DNA of 64,000 nt from Gonocerus acuteangulatus (taxonomy: Eukaryota > Arthropoda > Insecta > Hemiptera > Coreidae). The stretch spans positions 44,090,086 through 44,154,085 of the forward strand of contig OX328125.1 of the NCBI GenBank assembly GCA_946811695.1, read 5' to 3'. The translations under genes and the position numbers were made by a program. The number at the start of each line of letters is the position of its first letter. Within the stretch, counting starts at the first letter, position 1. The notes under the pieces are model-generated. The model searched no databases. It had not been told where the DNA came from and saw only the letters and a list, made by a program, of their open reading frames with translations. Below, in pieces: positions 58,330 to 64,000 of this stretch.

Positions 58330-59422
58330 ATATATAAATTTTAACGGGGGCCATTTTCGGTGTCTACTAGGTAGGATCGATAAAGATTTGAAGAAATTTT
58401 TCAAAAATTCCGTCATGAGTCCAACCTCAATAGCTACTTTCCTTCGGAGGAAAGTGCTAAAAAGAAACCATAAAATTTAGGAATGAAAGAAAAGAACATT
58501 CGAAGGAAACTATGAACTATGTCTGAAGCCAAAAATAAAAAATACATGAATACAAATTAAAAAATGAATAAATGCAACATAGAAAGAACAAATAAACGAA
58601 TTTAAAAAATATGTATATATAATTAAGTACATAAAACCCAGCCAAATACACTAAATGAAGAGTAACAGGTAATGCTTGAGCCAAAACGATTATATATATA
58701 TTTTTTTAATCTTTTTTTTAGATGTCGGGAAATGAAAATTTACATTTGACACGGGGGAAAAGTCTGGATATTCTCTTTTTTCAGTGAAAAATTCAGACAT
58801 ATTTCCATTAGAATATTCATGAGTGAATTCGATTTTAATTGAGCGTCAATATCGGGTTTTGGTGAATTGAAGAGTTCTTTCAAATAGCAACCATTCTTCC
58901 GCTCGGTAGCCATGATATGCTTTCCGGCATATTTTCGTGGTCGTCGAAACTATCTCGTGAATTCTGCCAGTAATTTCATTAGCATGTCAAAACATTCCGT
59001 TGTTGGAATTTTAGAACGACAAATTTTGTGGATTTCCTTGATTGAACCAGCCTATTCTGCACTGCACTTCCAAAATAATATATTCCCTAACACATGGTAA
59101 AATGTACAATATGGTATTTAAACATTTTTAAAGGTAGCTTGTTCTTAGTAATTTCATTTGTTGGTATTGGAAAAATGTTAGAATCCCCATTAATTGTGGC
59201 ATCTGTCCATTTAGCTTTATATATACACTCTTGTTATGTGTGTATAAATGTGGGCAATGTGAGTCGAATATTCTATGGTACGAAAACAACACTTTGTTCT
59301 AATCTCCATTTGCTTGGTCCATGGTGGTCCTTTCGAAGTTAACTCGTGGATCTAAATGGTTGGGAGTCACCTTCTACCTGACATGGGTTCACATCTATTT
59401 TGAGTTACTGCAATAAAATACA
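58330..59422. other. No identified feature
   Basis: AT-rich. Frames at 58912-59100 and 59094-59342 are unrecognised and overlap without splice support. Confidence 0.4.
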
Positions 59423-59605
59423 CGGCCTGGTGGCCGAGAGTTAAGGCGTGAGCACTCAACACTCCGTGTCAAGGGTCGTGGGTTCGATTACCACTATGGG
59501 ATGGTGGCTTTTCATTAGAAAAAAGAAAGCCCATAAGCCCTATCCTGGATAGAAAAGGGTGGTAACCTATAGATAACCCGTCCTAAAATTCTTAGTTAAT
59601 AATAA
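59423..59605 (+). mobile_element. tRNA-Leu-like SINE, best preserved copy
   Basis: The head ggcctggtggccgagagtta, then agcactcaacactccgtg and gtgggttcgattacc, keeps both pol III boxes. The body is gaaaagggtggtaacctata, then gataacccgtcctaaaatt, and a TAATAAT tail follows. The duplicate caataaaata/aataaata is only approximate. Confidence 0.85.
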
Positions 59606-61180
59606 TGGAATAAATAAAAACATACACAAAGTCTAGAACTCTTAATAGATGTTAATGAAATGATTTTTTTAAATAAGTTCTCTATTTCAAAATTTACTAG
59701 CATCAATAAATTTTAATTTCCATAATGGTAGAACATTTAGTCAAAATTTCGGGCTGTAACATTATGCTACCTAGAAAAAAAAATCCAGTCTTGTAATTGT
59801 TTCTTGAAAATAAATCGACTTAAAAATGATTTACTTCTTTTCTATACGTGAAATCTGTTCTTATAGCTTTTAAGAACAATATTCACGACTTTTTCAAGCC
59901 AATTTCATCGAAGAAACGGTTTTGGTTAATGAACTTGTTCTTTGTTTTTAGAAAACAGTATTTTTGTGTCTAATTAGTCAAAATCGGGACATTTTTATGC
60001 ATGGTACGACTTGAACAGAAAAATATATTAAATAAACCTTTTTAGCGCATAGTTTTTGATTGAGTCATCGGGTCAACGTCATAGCAACGTTTACTACCAA
60101 CAGGGAACACGCTAAAAACCAAGTTATTAAAAAAACATGTATTATTGATTATTACTGAAATTCAAAGAAAATGCAAACTTTAGATTTAGCCCTTATACCT
60201 CCTTCACAAATTCCTCTGACGAAGGAGTCAATGTAAGCTTCTTTTAAAAGTCTCCTTTTAACCATTCTTATCAGAGCCACAAATGTTAAAAAGAAGAAAA
60301 TGATAATTTTTTCGTACAGTGTCTTAGTACTTTAGTCGTTATCCATGAGTTAAACGAAGTTTATATTTTATTTATTCCGTAAACACAACTCTTCATTCAG
60401 AATATTTTGTGGAGCTACGTTTTCAGCTATCGACAAGAAGCAAAACAACGATTCTTGTCCCTTTATTTAATATGTTTTAGCATTTAGGATTTTTCAAAAT
60501 CATGCTGTTACTAAATGATAATGCAATCTAAATATTTATTTAAAAAAAATATTTCCCGAAACTAAAAAGAATTTTATTTGTAGAAAAAGAAATGCAATGT
60601 AAATATATATAGGCATGTGTGTGGGAGCGGAATTGTCTCTTAACTAGATAGCAGCGAGAATTTTTTCCCTTCGGAAAAATGAACGATTTATTTTCCGGGA
60701 AATGAGACTGATTTTGATGTTCCACGAGTCCCCTTTCTCACTGCTCTATACGGAAAGTTTTAATCTAAATATTTTTCCACTTTAGTTATAAAAAAACATT
60801 TTCTGAAATATATATTTTTAGTAAGCCTTTTCCAATAAAAATATATGCAGTTATAGCGGTCTACATCTGTGGAATATCCTTAATCCTACCAGTAAGGCAA
60901 ACTGTGGTGAAAGGTTTATGTTTCAAAAAGAAATAGGAAATCCCCCCTCTGCTAAGATGAAACGAGGAAAAGTAAGTTACCTATCGGAGACCGGTGAATA
61001 TGACTTGCTGCATGGATACAGGTGTATTAAAACTCTATTTCATAAAGGTCCTTTGTAAACATTGATGTAATTAAAGGACGGAGCTCGGCCAAGCTCTTCC
61101 TGGTAGAGAATACATACATGCGAGCGTCTGAGTTTCCTTTCGGTGAATAATAACGGTGTATTACCAGCCAGGTTCAACAG

Positions 61181-61214
61181 CCATCCAATCAATATTGCAA
61201 TATTGATTGGATGG
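61181..61214. repeat. Perfect 34-bp palindrome (17+17, no spacer)
   Basis: Positions 61181-61197 and 61198-61214 are exact reverse complements with a central ttgcaa. Confidence 0.95.
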
Positions 61215-61215
61215 A

Positions 61216-61263
61216 TGCAACTTTGAGAAAACATGAACATGTTCATGTTTTCTCAAAGTTGCA
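61216..61263. repeat. Perfect 48-bp palindrome (24+24, no spacer)
   Basis: Positions 61216-61239 and 61240-61263 are exact reverse complements. Only one base separates it from the palindrome at 61181-61214. Confidence 0.95.
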
Positions 61264-61397
61264 ATTAATACTACAAACCCTAGAGCAGTCAGAATAAAAT
61301 TGTATTATAATCCAATCGGATTTTAAGTAGTTAAGAAATATCTATAATTTTATTTCTTTAATGCCTTGTTATTAATTAATTACGAATTATTATTAGC

Positions 61398-61474
61398 TTT
61401 CCTTTTTTCGAACGAAATACCAATACGCCTAGTGAGAATCGAGCCCCTATTCTTGGGCAATAAGAGTTCACGCC
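61398..61474 (-). mobile_element. tRNA-Leu-like SINE head, decayed
   Basis: The plus strand reads gagaatcgagcccctattct and then gttcacgcctta, the reverse complement of a diverged B box and A-box side. A Harbinger MITE end follows at the TTA of 61475-61477. Confidence 0.55.
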
Positions 61475-61477
61475 TTA

Positions 61478-61572
61478 GGGTGGGTTTACTCTAGGATAGT
61501 TATTGCAGGATATTTATATCAGAGAGAAATTCTGACTAGTGTAAACCATATAGAATTTATGTCAGATATGTA
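61478..61572. mobile_element. PIF/Harbinger MITE left end
   Basis: GGGTGGGTTTACTCTAGG follows TTA (61475-61477). Downstream text (attgcaggatatttatatc, gtgtaaaccatatag) matches the inner MITE at 16199 and the fragment at 44620. The other end is not found, so it is a solo end. Confidence 0.72.
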
Positions 61573-61849
61573 GTTGGATACACTATCAATTTAATGTCAG
61601 TTTTAAAAAACAATATGCATTGAAAGGTTATTTATTTTTAGTGGTCTTGAGCTGCCTTTAAAAAAAATAAGTTATTATTGTCGTAGGCATTTTTTATTTC
61701 ATAAGAGATTATAGCATTTATTTTCAAGTATTAAACAAGTTTTAGTGCCAAAACTCCTTGGTCAAAGATTTTTCCCGAAAAAAGTGATCATCCATCGAGC
61801 CAACCCACCCCAAAAATAGCATTCTTAAATGCTTCTATTTTTTTCTGTT

Positions 61850-62130
61850 TAATAGTATTTTAAGCAGCAAAATCGGTTCATCTGGAGGGGTACTTACCAA
61901 ATTACTAATTTGCTCATACCGGTAGTAAAATCTGCTGTATTGTAACGCTACTCCGTATAATTGGCGAGTATCTAAAGACATAGCTTTATTTGAAAAATAA
62001 ATTAAATCGGTTCATTAGAAGTTGAAGTTACGTCTGCATTATGTTCAAATTGATTTAAGCTGGTAAATCTCGAGCAGTGGTTGTTAATTCTACCACTAGA
62101 AGTGCTGAACTTGGGCGCTTTATCCTGTTT
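61850..62130 (-). repeat. Inverted copy of the 143-bp repeat leader plus one unit
   Basis: The complement of the unit (aaatcggttcattagaag) and of the leader (tatcctgtttctgg at about 62123) correspond to 57450-57700. Only about one unit is present. Confidence 0.6.
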
Positions 62131-63009
62131 CTGGTGTGCATAGTCAGCTGTTTTTTTAAAATATAAAAGAGTAAAACTATTTATGTTTTTTTTTAATATA
62201 GGTTATTTTAAGAAACTTATTCAGGAATGAGCTCTACACTTTCATGTAGTGACATTTTTGTTTAAAATGCCGCAATTATAGAAGTGATATAGTAGTTTAC
62301 CTTTCAAAAGACCTTACATAAGCTATGGGCATATTAAAAATCTCATTGCAGTCAATTATTGACGTGATCTATTCTAGGATAGCCATTCTGCCCTGAGATG
62401 TTCATTTCCTTTAGCTCAGACAGATGTAATAGAGATTGAACATGTTTGGACAGCCAGTAGACAAAGCTACATTGTCCCGCCTCTCCCATTTCAGCCGCTC
62501 AACGGAGGCATCCAATCCACCTCAACTCGGCTCAGAGGATCAAATGCTCGTTCCATTACAGCTGGATGCGATAATCTGTACATGATCTAACAGGGAACTT
62601 GTCACATTTCTGCATTGGAATAGAAAGTAAATATGGATTGTAATCGAGAAACCTCCTTTATTCAATCATTTCCAAAATGAAAATCTCATTTGGTAAAGTA
62701 AATAAAGACCAGTTACTCATTTTTAGTAATAAAAAGTACATTACCAGTAACCGCTGTTGCTCATTGGAACATAAACAATGTTTAAGAATCAATTCCCACC
62801 AAATTAAAAAGTTAATGCTTTGCTAAAATCAATATCTTGTCGCGTGACCGATGACGTCACTCCCGTTACACTTTTGCTGACAAATTAAATGTGACTTGAA
62901 TTAAATTACTAAATTAATTTAAATTCTATAGCGTGAATACAATTACGGTATTCATTTTAATACATTACTGAAATATTTCTTCACAAATGTATTTAATACT
63001 GAAAGGGCA

Positions 63010-63012
<3 letters not shown>
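62131..63012. other. No gene seen
   Basis: A GC-richer patch at 62440-62570 and a tgacgtca (CRE-like) octamer near 62852 are noted. Neither is supported as functional. Confidence 0.35.
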
Positions 63013-63074
<62 letters not shown>

Positions 63075-63322
63075 TGCAGATGATTAGTTCTTCCGAAGGT
63101 TATAGGTCGATAGAGCATTAGTCCTACGTATTACACCACTGTATTCATTATATATGCCCTACATATTTCGCTCCTGTATTTTTTTTCGCACCACATCAGG
63201 GGCACTTTTACAAACATGTTTAAACATTTTTTTTTATATTGAAATTTTAAAAATGTTCGTATTTCTGGTATTATAACTTATTATAAAATATTGTTATATT
63301 TTAAACAAAGTTTTATGTTGAA

Positions 63323-63376
<54 letters not shown>
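63013..63376. mobile_element. Second Penelope-like locus: inverted TA-bordered arms
   Basis: (TA)n tracts at 63013-63071 and 63327-63376 border sequence with Penelope pseudo-LTR landmarks (tatgccctac, ccacatcaggggcac). The partner arm follows at 63380-63455 in opposite orientation. Each arm contains a degraded hammerhead-like motif. No coding remnant was recognised between them. Confidence 0.6.
63154..63206 (-). ncRNA. Degraded hammerhead-ribozyme-like motif
   Basis: Minus strand: stem I GUGCCC, then CUGAUGU (last core base changed), a weakened stem II, GAAA, UAUG, UA, then GGGCAU closing stem I. The altered core predicts little or no activity. Confidence 0.5.
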
Positions 63377-63381
<5 letters not shown>

Positions 63382-63392
63382 CTTGTTATAAA

Positions 63393-63443
63393 AGGTCTCT
63401 TGATGAGGTGTGAAAGAAATGAGGGCACAAAACATGTAGGGCA
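63393..63443 (+). ncRNA. Degraded hammerhead-ribozyme-like motif
   Basis: Plus strand: UUGAUGA in place of CUGAUGA, stem II GUGUG...GGCAC, AAAA in place of GAAA, CAUG, UA, then GGGCAU. Two core changes predict inactivity. The overall order is that of the motifs at 27497 and 28213. Confidence 0.5.
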
Positions 63444-63925
63444 TACATAATAACAAAAATGATGTAATATTAAGGACTACTGCTTTATCGTCCTTAAGTC
63501 TCCAAAGAACCAAAGCTAGTAATATGTAAATATAATGATAAAATGAAGGCGAAATACTCTACATTGAGCAATGCATTGGTTAATAAGAAAAAATATTTAG
63601 AAGCGTTTTGGCTGTTGCGTTATTTGGCGCCCTGGTGAAGGCTCCAGTGATTGGTAATAAAGACATTAGCCAAAACGCGTCTGCTTTCCTTGTGAGTGTG
63701 GTATTTATCCACCAGTACATTATCTGTCTTCTTAGTTACTGCTCTTCTTAGGAAACTGCTCAACGCAATAGTGGAGGAAAAACCCGACCACAGCGTACAA
63801 CGTTCTCTTAGCAAACTACGGAATTATTTTGTTCTGATTATTGCCTCGGTCTATTACTTGTTTTTACACCAAATAAACAAATTTTCCCCTTCCGGCGTTA
63901 AAATGTTCTCCATGAAACACGCTAT

Positions 63926-64000
63926 ACAGTAAGATCTCCATTATCCGGGACTCTATTATCCGGGATTCCAATTAACCGGGGTCTCGATGGGGGAATTTTT
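63926..64000 (+). mobile_element. Probable pogo/Tigger-type TIR, cut by the window edge
   Basis: After TA the sequence reads cagtaagatctccattatcc, then gggactctattatccggg and attaaccgggg. The CAGTA start and repeated ATTATCCGG/ATTAACCGG words are typical of Tigger/pogo-class inverted repeats. The element continues beyond the window. Confidence 0.65.

Noticed and set aside
62848..62860. CRE-like tgacgtca regulatory site
   Set aside because: An isolated octamer with no nearby gene or promoter.

Overview
This is an AT-rich eukaryotic window made almost wholly of intron or intergenic DNA packed with transposable-element (TE) remnants. The only convincing host coding sequence is one minus-strand exon at 660-871. 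It has clean splice sites and encodes an immunoglobulin-like segment of the arthropod Beat (beaten path) family. The Beat match plus the mariner, PIF/Harbinger, hAT, I-group and Penelope load point to an arthropod, probably an insect with a large genome; I cannot name the species. No bacterial-type operon, CRISPR array, or intact cellular tRNA/rRNA gene is visible.

Layout: 0-9 kb holds the Beat exon, a ~30-bp minisatellite, an unexplained GC-richer block with an internal duplication, a minus-strand Helitron-like copy, a 5S-derived SINE and a long GA-rich satellite. 9-21 kb holds a tRNA-Ile-like SINE with an oligo-T tail, LINE tails, a hairpin, and a nested Harbinger MITE/5S-SINE complex. 21-30 kb holds another 5S SINE, a 1.6-kb PIF/Harbinger element with decayed transposase and MADF genes, a hAT transposase remnant, and a Penelope-like locus with hammerhead-ribozyme-like motifs in inverted arms. 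29-45 kb holds related I-group LINE copies with RNase H, a Harbinger MITE whose centre is amplified as an 89-bp tandem array, a Helitron-like element with a 124-bp array, fold-back elements, a hAT MITE with a perfect 8-bp target-site duplication (TSD), and a mariner broken by a LINE. 45-64 kb holds a short TIR element, Helitron-like copies, Penelope and 5S-SINE copies, three tRNA-Leu-like SINEs, a second fold-back copy, a 143-bp array, paired perfect palindromes, a second ribozyme-bearing Penelope locus, and the start of a probable pogo/Tigger element at the right edge.

The TEs interlock. A coding Harbinger element shares ends with MITEs in the same window. A 5S-headed and a tRNA-headed SINE family share one central body. 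Several nested insertions can be ordered in time from exact TSDs. Nearly all protein-coding TE remnants carry stops, frameshifts or truncations, so they are described as pseudogenes.
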